From positions 1 through 64,000 of the forward strand of contig JBFMHE010000006.1 of assembly GCA_040752355.1 (NCBI GenBank): DNA of 64,000 bases, in the 5' to 3' direction. The notes beneath the pieces were generated by a model. It ran no database searches and was not told the DNA's origin. It saw nothing but the letters and a program-made list of their open reading frames with translations. This DNA is from Nitrospirota bacterium (lineage in GTDB: Bacteria > Nitrospirota > Thermodesulfovibrionia > Thermodesulfovibrionales > Dissulfurispiraceae). Below are positions 35,976-45,017 of this stretch, piece after piece. Position 1 is the first letter of the stretch, and each line of letters opens with the position of its first letter. The position numbers were made by a program, and so were the translations under genes.

Positions 35976-37106
35976 ATGGAACGGGATAGGGATGAACAGA
36001 GCGGCAGGCAGAGTACTGCAGGCAGCTCGGACCGGGGCCGGGGAATAGTCTCTCTGCCCTGCGAAGACATACTGCAGGGTATGGGGACCGGCATCGTGGT
36101 CCTCGACCGCGCGTGGCGTTACACGTTCATCAACGACAAGGCGCTCGAGCTGCTGGGAAAGCAGAGACATGAGCTGCTGGGCAGGGTGGTATGGGAAGCC
36201 TATCCTGACCTCGCGGGCGCCGACATCGAAGCCGCTTACCGCAAAGTCATGGATGAGAGGGCGCCGGTCTCTTTCGAGAGGTTCCATTCCCCGCTGAACG
36301 TCTGGCTCGATCTGTATGTCTATCCGGTCGATGACGGTATCGCGCTCCAGTTTACCGATGTAACCGGCCGCAAGCGGGCAGAACAGGAACGGGAGCGGCT
36401 GATTGCCGATCTGGAGCGTTCAAACAGAGAGCTGGAACAGTTCGCCTATGTCTCTTCCCATGATCTCCAGGAACCGCTGCGCATGGTCGCCAGTTATGTA
36501 CAGCTCCTCGAGAAGAAGTACAAAGGAAAACTGGATGAGCAGGCCGACAAGTACATCACCTATGCCGTGGAGGGCGCAGTACGCATGCAGAAGCTCATCG
36601 AGGGGCTCCTGCAGTATTCGCGCATCGCCACGCGCGGAGCCGATTTCAGGCCTGTCGACATGAATAAGGTGTTCGATAGCGCCGTGGCGAACCTCACGAT
36701 TGCAATCCGGGAAAGCCGGGCAGCAATCACCAAAGACGATCTGCCTACCGTACTCGGCGATGAGACCCAGCTCATACAGCTGCTGCAGAATCTCATCGGG
36801 AACGCTATGAAGTTCAGAAAGCCCGATGTCCCTCCGGCAGTGCATGTCTCGGCAAAGAGTGAGGCAGGAGAATGGGTCTTTTCCGTCTCGGACAACGGTA
36901 TCGGGATCAAGCCCGAGCACTTCGACCGCATCTTCCTGATCTTCCAGCGGCTGCATACGCGCCAGGAGCACCCCGGCACCGGCATAGGGCTCGCCTTGTG
37001 CAAACGGATCGTGGAGCGCCACCACGGACGCATCTGGGTCAAATCGACGCCCCGCGAAGGGACTACCTTCTTCTTTACGATACCCCTTGCAGCAGAGAGG
37101 AGATGA
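35976..37106 (+). CDS. Soluble PAS histidine kinase (phytochrome-type kinase core)
   Basis: 376 residues, no transmembrane segment: a PAS domain (about 30-130), a short coiled coil, a HisKA with phosphoacceptor H162 in SSHDLQEPLRMV, and HATPase with NLIGNAMKFR, DNGIGI and GTGIGLALCKR. The kinase core is of the type that works with small Rcp1-like response regulators, and one is encoded 3 bp downstream. AAAGGA precedes the ATG. First gene of a three-gene set ending in a REC-PAS-GGDEF-EAL protein, suggesting a phosphorelay into c-di-GMP metabolism. Confidence 0.92.
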   Translation: MERDRDEQSGRQSTAGSSDRGRGIVSLPCEDILQGMGTGIVVLDRAWRYTFINDKALELLGKQRHELLGRVVWEAYPDLAGADIEAAYRKVMDERAPVSFERFHSPLNVWLDLYVYPVDDGIALQFTDVTGRKRAEQERERLIADLERSNRELEQFAYVSSHDLQEPLRMVASYVQLLEKKYKGKLDEQADKYITYAVEGAVRMQKLIEGLLQYSRIATRGADFRPVDMNKVFDSAVANLTIAIRESRAAITKDDLPTVLGDETQLIQLLQNLIGNAMKFRKPDVPPAVHVSAKSEAGEWVFSVSDNGIGIKPEHFDRIFLIFQRLHTRQEHPGTGIGLALCKRIVERHHGRIWVKSTPREGTTFFFTIPLAAERR

Positions 37107-37109
37107 CCG

Positions 37110-37565
37110 ATGAAACAAGAGCTTTGCAGACCGATCGAAATCCTGCTCATCGAGGACAACCCGGGTGATGTCGATCTCGTGCGGGAGGCGCTGAGTGAAG
37201 CCAAAGTGCGGAACGAGCTCCATGTCGCCACGGACGGGGAGGAGGCGATGAAATTCCTCAGACGAGAGGGGCACTATGCGGATGCGCCGGTCCCCGACCT
37301 CATCCTGCTCGACCTGAACCTTCCGGTAAAGAACGGCAGAGAGGTGCTCGCGGAGATCAAGAGCGACCCCGAGCTCGGTATCATTCCCGTAGTCGTACTC
37401 ACCACCTCGAAAGAGGAAACGGACATCATAAAATCCTACAGGCTCCATGCAAACTGCTATATCACCAAGCCGGTCGATTTCGAGCAGTTCCTGAATGTGG
37501 TGAAATCGATAGAGGACTTCTGGTTCACCATCGTCAAACTGCCCTGCATGGCGCGATCGTCGTAA
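37110..37565 (+). CDS. Rcp1-like single-domain response regulator
   Basis: 151 residues: receiver with acidic pocket IEDNPGD, phosphoacceptor Asp in [13 protein letters not shown], and conserved Lys in [10 protein letters not shown]. The long loop between beta-3 and alpha-3 and the extended C-terminus are typical of Rcp1-type regulators that pair with bacteriophytochrome-like kinases. No output domain, so it probably passes phosphate on or acts by protein contact. Starts 3 bp after the kinase stop with AGGAGA upstream. Confidence 0.92.
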   Translation: MKQELCRPIEILLIEDNPGDVDLVREALSEAKVRNELHVATDGEEAMKFLRREGHYADAPVPDLILLDLNLPVKNGREVLAEIKSDPELGIIPVVVLTTSKEETDIIKSYRLHANCYITKPVDFEQFLNVVKSIEDFWFTIVKLPCMARSS

Positions 37566-37574
37566 GGCGATGCC

Positions 37575-40448
37575 ATGAAGAGCGCGCCGCTGCTCAGGAT
37601 ACTGCTCATCGAGGACAACCCCGCCGATGCGGACCTCATCCGTGAGATGACGGAGAGCTGCAGACCCCGTTGCCTGCTTACGATCGCGGAGGAGCTTTCT
37701 TCCGGGCTGGAGCTGCTGGAGAAAAAGCCGTTCGATGTCGTGCTCCTGGACTTGGGCCTGCCCGACAGCAGCGGCCTCGATACGCTCCGGAGCTTTCAGG
37801 AGAAGGCATCGGAGCTCCCCGTTATCGTCTTGACCGGGCTCGCCGATGAGGAGCTCGCCGCACAGGCAATAAGCATGGGAGCGCAGGACTACCTGGTCAA
37901 AGGACAGCTCGACAGCGAGACGTTCCTGCGCTCCAGCCGCTATGCCCAGGAACGCAAGCGGGCGGAACTGGCGCAATATGAAAGCGGGAGGCGATTTCGC
38001 CAGCTTGCTGATGTGATGCCCCAGCTCGTCTGGACCGCCGACCCCGACGGCACGGTGGACTACTACAACAAGCGCGTAACGGAGTTCGAAGGGTTCGAGC
38101 AGGGGCCCGACGGCTCCTGGCACTGGGCGCCGGTGCTGCACCCCGACGACCGCGAGCTCACGGTCAAGGCATGGCAGCACGCCGTGAAGACGGGCGAACG
38201 CTACGATGTCGAGCACCGTGTCAAGAGGCGCGACGGCGCCTATCACTGGTATCTCTCGCGGGGCGAGCCCGTCCGGGACAGCGCCGGCAGGATCGTCAAG
38301 TGGTATGGAACGGCGACCGATATCAACGACCTCAAACAGACGCAGGAGGCGTTGCGCGAGAGCGAGGAGCGCTACCGCATGCTCTTTACGAACATGACGG
38401 AAGGGTTTGCGCTCGGTCACGTCGAATATGCCGGTGACGGTTCTCCGAAAGACTTCCGTTTCATCGAGATCAACACCGCCTTTGAGCGGATAACCGGGCT
38501 GACGCGGGGAATACTGGGAAGGCCTATAAGCAGCGTGCTTCCGGACCTGGAGAAGTCCTGGATAGAAACCTATGGCCGCGTTGCCCGGACCGGAGAGTCG
38601 GTCAGATTTGAAAATTACAACAAAGATACGAACAGACATTATGATGTGTACGCGTACAGTCCCGGGAAAGACCGCTTCGCGATCATATTCACCGACATCA
38701 CCGAACGAAAGAGGACGGAAGAAGCGCTGCGTGCCGCCCAGGAGACCAGCGATCGACGGCTCGCCCAGCTGAATGCGGTTGTCACCCATATGACCGAAGG
38801 ACTCGTCGTATTCGATCCTGAGGGCAACCTGCTCGATATGAACCCTGCGGCTTTGCAGATTCATGGCTTCAAGAGTGTGGAAACACTGCGTCGGCATCTG
38901 GATGACCTCACAGAAATCTTCGAGCTCTTTGACCTTGAGGGCCGCCCTCTGCCGGTTGAGCAGTGGCCCATCGGTCGGGTGCTGAAAGGGGAGGTCATTG
39001 AATCCTACGAGGTCCGCGTGCGGCGCCGGGATACAGGCGTAACGTGGATCGCCTCCTATGGCGGCGCACCGGTTAAAGATCCGAGCGGGAGACTGGTCCT
39101 TTCGATTGTGACCTTGCGCGATATCACCGAAAGGAAAAGGCTGGAAGAGGAGATCAGGCACATGGCGCACCACGATGCCCTGACCGGTCTGCCCAACCGG
39201 AGGCTTTTCATGGACATCGTCGCTCTCGAACTTGCAGAAGCACGCCGCCGTCATAAGAAACTGTCGGTCCTCTTCCTCGACCTCGACCGCTTCAAGGAGG
39301 TCAATGATACGCTGGGACATGAGACCGGCGACGAGCTCCTGGTGGAGGTCGCCCGGCGGCTCAAGGCGAGCATCAGGGAGTCCGATACCGTTGCCCGTAT
39401 CGGCGGAGACGAATTCAACATTATCCTCACCGATGTCCCCCGTGCGGAATACGCCGCTACCGTAGCGCAAAAGATCTTGCACTCGTTCAAAGAGCCCTAC
39501 TTCATCGCCGGCCACGCGCTCCATATCACCACCAGCATCGGCATCAGCATCTGCCCCGACGACAGTGAAGATGCAGATACCCTCTTCAGGTATGCCGATA
39601 TCGCCATGTACCATGCCAAGGAGCTGGGCAAAGACAACTACCAGTTCTATAACGCTGAAATCAATAGCCGGTCGGTCGAGAAAATCCGCTTCGAAAGCTA
39701 CCTGCGCCGGACGATCGAGCGTGGAGAGCTCTCGGTCTACTATCAGCCGCAGGTCGATATCAGGACCGGCCGTATCGTCTGTGCGGAGGCGCTGGTCCGC
39801 TGGCGGCACCCGGAACTGGGAGTGCTGCCTTCAAGACGGTTTATCCCTGCTGCAGAGGAGACGGGGTTTGTAACGGCCATCGATGAGTGGGTGCTCCGCA
39901 CCGCCTGTGCGCAGCTCAAAGTATGGCATGAGGCAGGGTATCCTCCCGTGTGCGTTACCGTGAACCTCTCTGCCAGGGAATTCCGGAATCCCCAGCTCGC
40001 CGCCACCATCGGGCGCATACTCGGCGAGACCGGCCTGTCCCCGGATTGTCTTGATATAGAGATCACCGAGAGCATGGCGATGCGCGATATCGACCATACG
40101 GCCAGACAGCTCAACGAGCTGACCGCCATAGGGGTACACATCTCGATCGACGACTTCGGCACCGGCTATTCGTCCCTGAGCTATCTGAAGCGGCTGCCCA
40201 TACAGAGGCTCAAGATCGACCGGTCGTTTGTGAAGGATGTCACGACCGACCCGGACAACAGGGCCATTATCCAGGCGGTCACTGCCATGGCGCACACCAT
40301 GCAGATGACGGTGGTTGCCGAAGGGGTGGAGACCGAAGAGCAGCTCAGGTTCCTGCACGAATCCCGGTGCGACGAAGCACAGGGATATCTCTTCAACAAG
40401 CCCCTGCCTCCGGAGCGCTTCACCGAGGTGATGACCGCGGGGAGTTAG
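37575..40448 (+). CDS. REC-PAS(x3)-GGDEF-EAL cyclic-di-GMP enzyme
   Basis: 957-residue soluble protein: receiver (D59 in VVLLDLGLPDSSG), three PAS domains (about 135-255, 265-380, 395-520), GGDEF domain (GGDEF at 610-614, I-site RESD at 601-604) and EAL domain (CAEALVRW, NLSAREF, IDDFGTGYSSLSYL, AEGVET). All catalytic motifs are intact in both output domains, so it could make and break c-di-GMP, with phosphorylation and PAS ligands setting the balance. It starts 9 bp after the Rcp1-like regulator and is probably controlled by the upstream kinase. It shares domain logic, not gene order, with the enzyme at 24755-26935. Confidence 0.94.
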   Translation: MKSAPLLRILLIEDNPADADLIREMTESCRPRCLLTIAEELSSGLELLEKKPFDVVLLDLGLPDSSGLDTLRSFQEKASELPVIVLTGLADEELAAQAISMGAQDYLVKGQLDSETFLRSSRYAQERKRAELAQYESGRRFRQLADVMPQLVWTADPDGTVDYYNKRVTEFEGFEQGPDGSWHWAPVLHPDDRELTVKAWQHAVKTGERYDVEHRVKRRDGAYHWYLSRGEPVRDSAGRIVKWYGTATDINDLKQTQEALRESEERYRMLFTNMTEGFALGHVEYAGDGSPKDFRFIEINTAFERITGLTRGILGRPISSVLPDLEKSWIETYGRVARTGESVRFENYNKDTNRHYDVYAYSPGKDRFAIIFTDITERKRTEEALRAAQETSDRRLAQLNAVVTHMTEGLVVFDPEGNLLDMNPAALQIHGFKSVETLRRHLDDLTEIFELFDLEGRPLPVEQWPIGRVLKGEVIESYEVRVRRRDTGVTWIASYGGAPVKDPSGRLVLSIVTLRDITERKRLEEEIRHMAHHDALTGLPNRRLFMDIVALELAEARRRHKKLSVLFLDLDRFKEVNDTLGHETGDELLVEVARRLKASIRESDTVARIGGDEFNIILTDVPRAEYAATVAQKILHSFKEPYFIAGHALHITTSIGISICPDDSEDADTLFRYADIAMYHAKELGKDNYQFYNAEINSRSVEKIRFESYLRRTIERGELSVYYQPQVDIRTGRIVCAEALVRWRHPELGVLPSRRFIPAAEETGFVTAIDEWVLRTACAQLKVWHEAGYPPVCVTVNLSAREFRNPQLAATIGRILGETGLSPDCLDIEITESMAMRDIDHTARQLNELTAIGVHISIDDFGTGYSSLSYLKRLPIQRLKIDRSFVKDVTTDPDNRAIIQAVTAMAHTMQMTVVAEGVETEEQLRFLHESRCDEAQGYLFNKPLPPERFTEVMTAGS

Positions 40449-40545
40449 TCGGCTGGAGACTCCGCCCCCTGTACGCGCCCGCCGCTCCTGCCCTGCACTG
40501 TTCTGCCCCCGGCCGGCAGGGGCGAAAACCTTCCAGATCCTGAGC

Positions 40546-40551
40546 TATAAT
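40546..40551 (+). promoter_or_regulatory. -10 box upstream of a membrane histidine kinase
   Basis: TATAAT at 40546-40551 in the 244-bp gap after the GGDEF-EAL gene; predicted start near 40558, about 135 nt before the preferred ATG at 40693. No clear -35 box. Confidence 0.35.
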
Positions 40552-40692
40552 AATGAGAAGAAACCCCCTCCCCGAACGCTGAAGAGCGGCGGAGAGGAGG
40601 AGCGCGGCGCGGCGGAGTTGCAGCAGGTCGTCATGAGGAGGCGATCCATCCATACGAGACAGCCGTGCTGCAGGGACCCGGCCGGTGATACC

Positions 40693-41619
40693 ATGATCAG
40701 CGCAGACCGCATCGTCCATACCGTGAAAGAGAACCGCCTGCTCCTCCTGGGACTTGCGGTTGCTGCGGGGTACTGGACTGTCGAGGCCGCCATAGACTCC
40801 TTCGTGTTCGGTCTCGGCAGCGTTTACGAGCGCCTCATTCCTCACGACGCCAACGAGACCTGGATGAGGCTCATCGTCCTCCTGCTCATCATTATTTTCA
40901 GCAGTTACGCCCAGGTGCTTATCACCAGGAGCAGGCGGCTCGAGGCCGAACGGAAGGACATGCTCTCCATGCTCGCCCACGATATGAAGAACCCCCTTAT
41001 AACGGCTGCGGGGTTCGTAGCGCGCCTCCTTTCGGGCAAGGAGGGGCCGCTTACCGGCAAGCAGGTCTCCCGCCTCGAGATCGTCGACGAAGAGCTCGGC
41101 CTGCTGAAGGGAATGATCGCGGATTTCCTCGAATTTTCTAGGCTCGAAACCAGGGAGCACCAACCGGTCCGGGAAGCGATGAACCTGAAAATGGAGCTCT
41201 ACAAGACCGTGGAGATGGCGAGGACAGAGGCGGAGAAGAAGGGAGTGAGCCTGCTCCTCGATATTCCCGAGGACATCCCGGACACGATCACCGCCGATGC
41301 CATGCTGATCACCAGGGCGACCACCAACCTGCTGGACAACGCGATCAAGTACTCGCCCCGGGGCGGGACGGTAGAGATCCGACTCGCCGAGAAGGGCCCG
41401 CATATTCTCATCAAGGTAATCGACACCGGCATAGGCATCCCGGAGGCCCATCTCCCCCATGTCTTCGATCTCTTCTACCGGGTGAACAGGGACGCAAAAG
41501 GCTCGGGCCTCGGTCTCTCGATCGTCAAGAAGATAGCAGAGGCGCACGGCGGGAGCATAGAGGTCGAGAGCGCTTCCGGGAAAGGGAGCACTTTTACCCT
41601 CGTCCTCCCCAAGAAATGA
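40693..41619 (+). CDS. Membrane histidine kinase with minimal sensor
   Basis: 308 residues: two transmembrane helices (about 14-31 and 58-76) around a short loop, then HisKA with H96 in LAHDMKNPL and HATPase (NLLDNAIKYS, DTGIGI, GSGLGLSIVKK). No HAMP or PAS domain, so it may sense membrane state or an unknown small signal. No partner response regulator is adjacent. The start is uncertain: ATG 40693 is preferred by family length, but ATG at 40633 and TTG at 40618 are in frame and the site lacks a clear ribosome binding site. Confidence 0.88.
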   Translation: MISADRIVHTVKENRLLLLGLAVAAGYWTVEAAIDSFVFGLGSVYERLIPHDANETWMRLIVLLLIIIFSSYAQVLITRSRRLEAERKDMLSMLAHDMKNPLITAAGFVARLLSGKEGPLTGKQVSRLEIVDEELGLLKGMIADFLEFSRLETREHQPVREAMNLKMELYKTVEMARTEAEKKGVSLLLDIPEDIPDTITADAMLITRATTNLLDNAIKYSPRGGTVEIRLAEKGPHILIKVIDTGIGIPEAHLPHVFDLFYRVNRDAKGSGLGLSIVKKIAEAHGGSIEVESASGKGSTFTLVLPKK

Positions 41620-41654
41620 ACGGGTCGTGACCGATAGGCATGCGCAGGGGCCTT

Positions 41655-41663
41655 TGCTATAAT
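41655..41663 (+). promoter_or_regulatory. Extended -10 promoter of the DUF309 gene
   Basis: TGC-TATAAT with TATAAT at 41658-41663, predicted start near 41670, leader about 73 nt to the ATG at 41743. Confidence 0.5.
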
Positions 41664-41742
41664 TTTGATAGGATGAAAATCCTGCGACCGCAGACCGGGG
41701 CAGCGTTACTGCACCACCGCACGATCGCACGAGGAGGTGCTC

Positions 41743-42108
41743 ATGAACACTATCGGGCGCGGCATAGAGCTCTTCAATAACGGCGACTATTTCGAGGCCC
41801 ACGAGGAGTGGGAAGAGGAGTGGCTGAACAGCGCCGACCCGGAGCGCAAGCGCTTCATTCAGGGCATGATCATGATCGCAGCAGCGCTCCATCACTACAA
41901 ACGGAAAGAGCTCAGGGGCACGGAGCGGCTCCTCGAGCGGGGGCTGGGGCTCCTGAAGGGGTCTGAAACGGCAGCGGTCGATCTCGATAAGCAGGGGCTC
42001 ATTCATGACGCAGAGCGGTTCGCCCGCGCGCTCGCTGCACGGGGAGAAGGGATTCCCGGGAGCGAATTCCCGCGCATAAGGAGCGTGGCAGCAGCGGAGC
42101 GCATGTGA
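41743..42108 (+). CDS. DUF309-family protein
   Basis: 121-residue protein with the DUF309 signature: FNNGDYFEAHEEWEEEWL near the N-terminus and FIQGMIMIAAALHHY. The two His/Glu-rich helices suggest a metal site, but the molecular function of the family is unknown. ATG 41743 follows GAGGAGG. It is followed after 30 bp by nth on the same strand. Confidence 0.9.
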   Translation: MNTIGRGIELFNNGDYFEAHEEWEEEWLNSADPERKRFIQGMIMIAAALHHYKRKELRGTERLLERGLGLLKGSETAAVDLDKQGLIHDAERFARALAARGEGIPGSEFPRIRSVAAAERM

Positions 42109-42138
42109 TAGAATGAGACGGTGCGGGAAAGAGGAGCC

Positions 42139-42771
42139 ATGGACAAGGAGAAACAGATACGCGAGATACTGCGGCGGTTGAAGAAGATCTATCCTGTCAT
42201 CCGTACCGCCCTGCACTTCAAGGCGCCCTTCGAGCTCCTCGTCGCCACGATACTGTCCGCACAGAATACCGATGCGGGAGTAAACAAGGTGACCGAGAAC
42301 CTCTTCAAGAAGTACCGGACCGTCAAAGATTATGCCGAAGTCCCTCTCGAAGAGCTCCGGAACGATATCAGGACGATCAACTTCTACCGGGGAAAAGCGG
42401 CGAGCATCAAAAAGACAGCTCAAATCATACTCGATCAGTTCGGCGGAAAAGTCCCGAAGTCGATGGCTGAGCTCGTCGCGCTGCCGGGCATTGCGCGGAA
42501 GACCGCCAACGTCATCCTCTCGGGCGCTTACGGCATCAACGAGGGGATCGCCGTCGATACCCACGTCAAGCGTCTCGCCAACCGCCTCGGCCTCACGGAG
42601 CACGACGACCCGGTCAAGATAGAGAGGGACCTCATGGCGGTCACGCCCCGGGAAGAGTGGGCGAACCTCTCGCACCTCCTCATCTTCCACGGCAGGAACA
42701 TCTGCGTCGCCAAAAAGCCGAAACACCACGAATGCGTGCTCTACGACCTCTGCCCGTCGAGGGATATATGA
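42139..42771 (+). CDS. nth: Endonuclease III, with one [4Fe-4S] Cys replaced by His
   Basis: DNA glycosylase/AP lyase removing oxidised pyrimidines. 210 residues. Helix-hairpin-helix LPGIARKTANVIL contains the catalytic Lys; VDTHVKRLANRLGL supplies the catalytic Asp. The C-terminal iron-sulfur loop normally reads C-x6-C-x2-C-x5-C; here it is C189-x6-H196-x2-C199-x5-C205. The second ligand is therefore His, unless another residue substitutes. The protein otherwise looks fully functional. The ATG at 42139 follows AGAGGAG; the in-frame GTG at 42121 is less likely. Confidence 0.94.
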   Translation: MDKEKQIREILRRLKKIYPVIRTALHFKAPFELLVATILSAQNTDAGVNKVTENLFKKYRTVKDYAEVPLEELRNDIRTINFYRGKAASIKKTAQIILDQFGGKVPKSMAELVALPGIARKTANVILSGAYGINEGIAVDTHVKRLANRLGLTEHDDPVKIERDLMAVTPREEWANLSHLLIFHGRNICVAKKPKHHECVLYDLCPSRDI

Positions 42772-42782
42772 GAGCGGGGGCT

Positions 42783-43124
42783 TTACTCAGGGGCAATAAC
42801 CGTTGCGTAGACCTGCTTCATTTTTGAGCAGACGTCTTTTATCGACGGTTCCGTACAGGGAATGTGCTGCGAGGGGTCGTGTTCCGGATGGATATGCCAA
42901 AACCTGTAATTATCACAACCATACACTCTTTCATTTTGGTTAATTAACGCGTAACTCTTTTTACCGGTGAGGACATTATAGTAGATTTCGAGGAATATCT
43001 TCTCTGAGAGGTCGGCTCTTACTTCGATAATTGTTCCTCTCTTCTCCGCTGCCGTTACAGGGGCCTCCGGAAAGAGCTCTTTTATCCGGCTGATAAGCTC
43101 GCTTTTGAACTCACGAATGTCCAT
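42783..43124 (-). CDS. Possible toxin of a TumE-like (DUF6516-like) pair
   Basis: 113-residue protein. A central RVYGCDNYRFWHIHPEHDPSQHI segment, rich in His and aromatic residues, recalls small TumE-like proteins of toxin-antitoxin pairs with a DN...HxHP core, but this is a resemblance by eye. No signal peptide. It overlaps the upstream gene by 14 nt and is read from the same promoter. The DNA here is visibly more AT-rich than its neighbours, which fits horizontal gain. Confidence 0.55.
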   Translation of the reverse strand: MDIREFKSELISRIKELFPEAPVTAAEKRGTIIEVRADLSEKIFLEIYYNVLTGKKSYALINQNERVYGCDNYRFWHIHPEHDPSQHIPCTEPSIKDVCSKMKQVYATVIAPE

Positions 43125-43434
43125 GCACCAAGTGCTGGATATTCCTGATAACCTCCATCCAGCTCTTCTTCTCGACGATAAGATCCTCCCATTTCATGAG
43201 GTCTTTTTCGGTCTGGTAGGAGAACTCGTCAGGCACCTCAGCGGAGCCTATTTTCATCCTGAGCTCGTCGAGCGAGGAGCCGTACTTCGTCTCATATTCG
43301 AGAATCTCAAGCTCGCACTCTCTCAAATAATTCTTTATTCCTGAAACAAGCAATTCCACCGCCCTTTCATCGGGTGCAGAGCTGATTTTCTTCAGGATCT
43401 CTTTTGCAGAAGGCGACAGCGTTAATATCGGCAT
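43111..43434 (-). CDS. Possible antitoxin partner of the downstream gene
   Basis: 107-residue soluble protein, MPILTLSPSAKEILKKI..., with a long acidic helix (LRECELEILEYETKYGSSLDEL). The preferred ATG (43434) follows GGAGGT by 6 nt; an in-frame upstream extension is not supported. Its last 14 nt overlap the start of the 113-residue gene, an arrangement typical of antitoxin-toxin pairs. No DNA-binding motif is obvious. Confidence 0.55.
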   Translation of the reverse strand: MPILTLSPSAKEILKKISSAPDERAVELLVSGIKNYLRECELEILEYETKYGSSLDELRMKIGSAEVPDEFSYQTEKDLMKWEDLIVEKKSWMEVIRNIQHLVHGHS

Positions 43435-43455
43435 GGTGCGACCTCCACTAACGGT

Positions 43456-43464
43456 ACTATAGCA
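43456..43464 (-). promoter_or_regulatory. Extended -10 promoter of the putative toxin-antitoxin pair
   Basis: Minus strand TGC-TATAGT, with TATAGT at 43456-43461; predicted start near 43449, about 15 nt before the ATG at 43434. Confidence 0.5.
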
Positions 43465-43527
43465 CAACGAAGAAAAGATTAGAAATCGCCACAGAGCTCG
43501 AAAAACTGCAGCCACGTCCTCCCGTTC

Positions 43528-44124
43528 TCACTTTCCCCCCAGCTCCTGCCAGCGGAAACAATCGACGGTGTGGTCGTTGACCATCCCCACCGCTTGCATG
43601 AAAGCATAGCAGATGGTCGTCCCGACGAACGAGAATCCCCGCTTCTTGAGGTCCTTGCTCATGGCGTCCGACACCGGCGTAGAGGAAGGGAGCTCTTCGA
43701 TGCGCCTCCAGGCGTTCCGGACCGGTCTTCCGCCTGTAAAGCGCCAGAGGTAGGCATCGAACGTCCCGAACTCGTTCCTCACCTCGATGAAGGCGCGGGC
43801 GTTTCGAACAGCGGCCTCGATCTTCAGGCGGTTCCTGATGATCCCCTTATCGGCGAGGAGCGCCTGCACCTTCGCTCCGCCGAAGCGCGCGACCCGCTCG
43901 GGGTCGAAGCCGGCGAAGGCTTTCCTGAAATGATCGCGCTTCCTGAGCACCGTGAGCCAGCTCAGGCCCGCCTGCATCCCCTCGAGGACGAGGAACTCGA
44001 AGAGCCTGCGGTCGTCGTGCACCGGCACGCCCCATTCGGTGTCGTGGTACGCGACGAGGAGCGGATCGCTGAGAGCCCAATTACCCGTCCACAGGCAGCG
44101 GACCAGGGCATCTTTTTCCTTCAT
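43528..44124 (-). CDS. tag: DNA-3-methyladenine glycosylase I
   Basis: Removes 3-methyladenine from alkylated DNA. 198 residues from the preferred ATG (44124); the in-frame ATG at 44148 has no ribosome binding site. Zinc ligands are visible as C10 and H27 (AYHDTEWGVP) near the N-terminus and HTVDC near the C-terminus. LEGMQAGLSWLTVLRKRDHFRKAF contains the catalytic-pocket Glu, and KKRGFSFVGTTICYAFMQAVGMVNDH is diagnostic. With nth 0.8 kb away it forms a small repair neighbourhood, but the genes are on opposite strands. Confidence 0.95.
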   Translation of the reverse strand: MKEKDALVRCLWTGNWALSDPLLVAYHDTEWGVPVHDDRRLFEFLVLEGMQAGLSWLTVLRKRDHFRKAFAGFDPERVARFGGAKVQALLADKGIIRNRLKIEAAVRNARAFIEVRNEFGTFDAYLWRFTGGRPVRNAWRRIEELPSSTPVSDAMSKDLKKRGFSFVGTTICYAFMQAVGMVNDHTVDCFRWQELGGK

Positions 44125-44270
44125 CCTCTCTTTCCGGACCGTTCCCATAAGAAGCGCACTTTACATTTTTTCCATTTGTGATAGTATGCATCCATAACGG
44201 CTCATCAATTATAACGGGGCAGGGAGACAAAGACAACAAGAGCGTCGATCGGGAGGGGAGGGATTCCGCT

Positions 44271-44993
44271 ATGTCGAGCATCGTTATCAGGCAGCCCGAG
44301 AGCATTTATCAGATAGACGGAGAGATCGAGAACGGGACGTTTCACGGCCGCTGGCACTTCTCGTTCGGGGATTACGTCGATCCGGCACATACCCAGTTCG
44401 GCACCCTGCGGGTATTCAACGACGATACGCTTTCGCCGGGCGCGGTCTGGCCGCTCCATCCGCACCGCGAGATCGAGGTCGTCACCTACTGCGCCGGCGG
44501 CGAGTTCCGGCATGCGGATGAACACGGCAAGGGCGGCGTGCTCAAAAAGGGATGGGTGCAGCATACGACGGTCGGGAGGGGCATGTGGCATTCGGAGATC
44601 AATAACCGCAAGGACCAGCCGATGCGGTTCATCCAGATGTGGTTCATTCCCGCGGCCCACGCGCTCGAGCCTGCAGTAGAGCAGAAGAACGTGGAGCAAG
44701 AAGAGCGGACGAACCGGCTCCTGCCCCTGGTTTCGAACAGGCACCCCGAAGCACTCAGGATCGTCTCTGATGCCGGGGTCTACTCGAGCCGTCTGCTCAA
44801 AGGCAACAGCATACCGCACTCATTTCAGCCCGGACACGGAGGATATCTCTACGTGCTCGAAGGGGGGCCGGTGCGTATCAATGACCACCATATCCTGACG
44901 CTCGGCGCTGCAGCGGTGCGCTCGACACCGGAGATAACCATAGAGGCCGGGGCGGATGCAGAGCTGCTCCTCGTCGAGGTGAGGGTGCCATGA
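44271..44993 (+). CDS. Pirin-family protein (cupin; quercetinase-like)
   Basis: 240-residue bicupin. The N-terminal metal-binding cupin has HPHREIEVVTY and MWHSEIN, giving the usual His-His-His-Glu set; the C-terminal cupin is degenerate (GGYLYVLEGGPVRIND). Length and order match the YhhW-type pirins, some of which act as quercetin 2,3-dioxygenases; physiological roles are unclear. The ATG at 44271 follows GGGAGGG. It is divergent from tag. Confidence 0.9.
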   Translation: MSSIVIRQPESIYQIDGEIENGTFHGRWHFSFGDYVDPAHTQFGTLRVFNDDTLSPGAVWPLHPHREIEVVTYCAGGEFRHADEHGKGGVLKKGWVQHTTVGRGMWHSEINNRKDQPMRFIQMWFIPAAHALEPAVEQKNVEQEERTNRLLPLVSNRHPEALRIVSDAGVYSSRLLKGNSIPHSFQPGHGGYLYVLEGGPVRINDHHILTLGAAAVRSTPEITIEAGADAELLLVEVRVP

Positions 44994-45017
44994 TCGAGCG
45001 GCTCGTGCATAGCTCCT

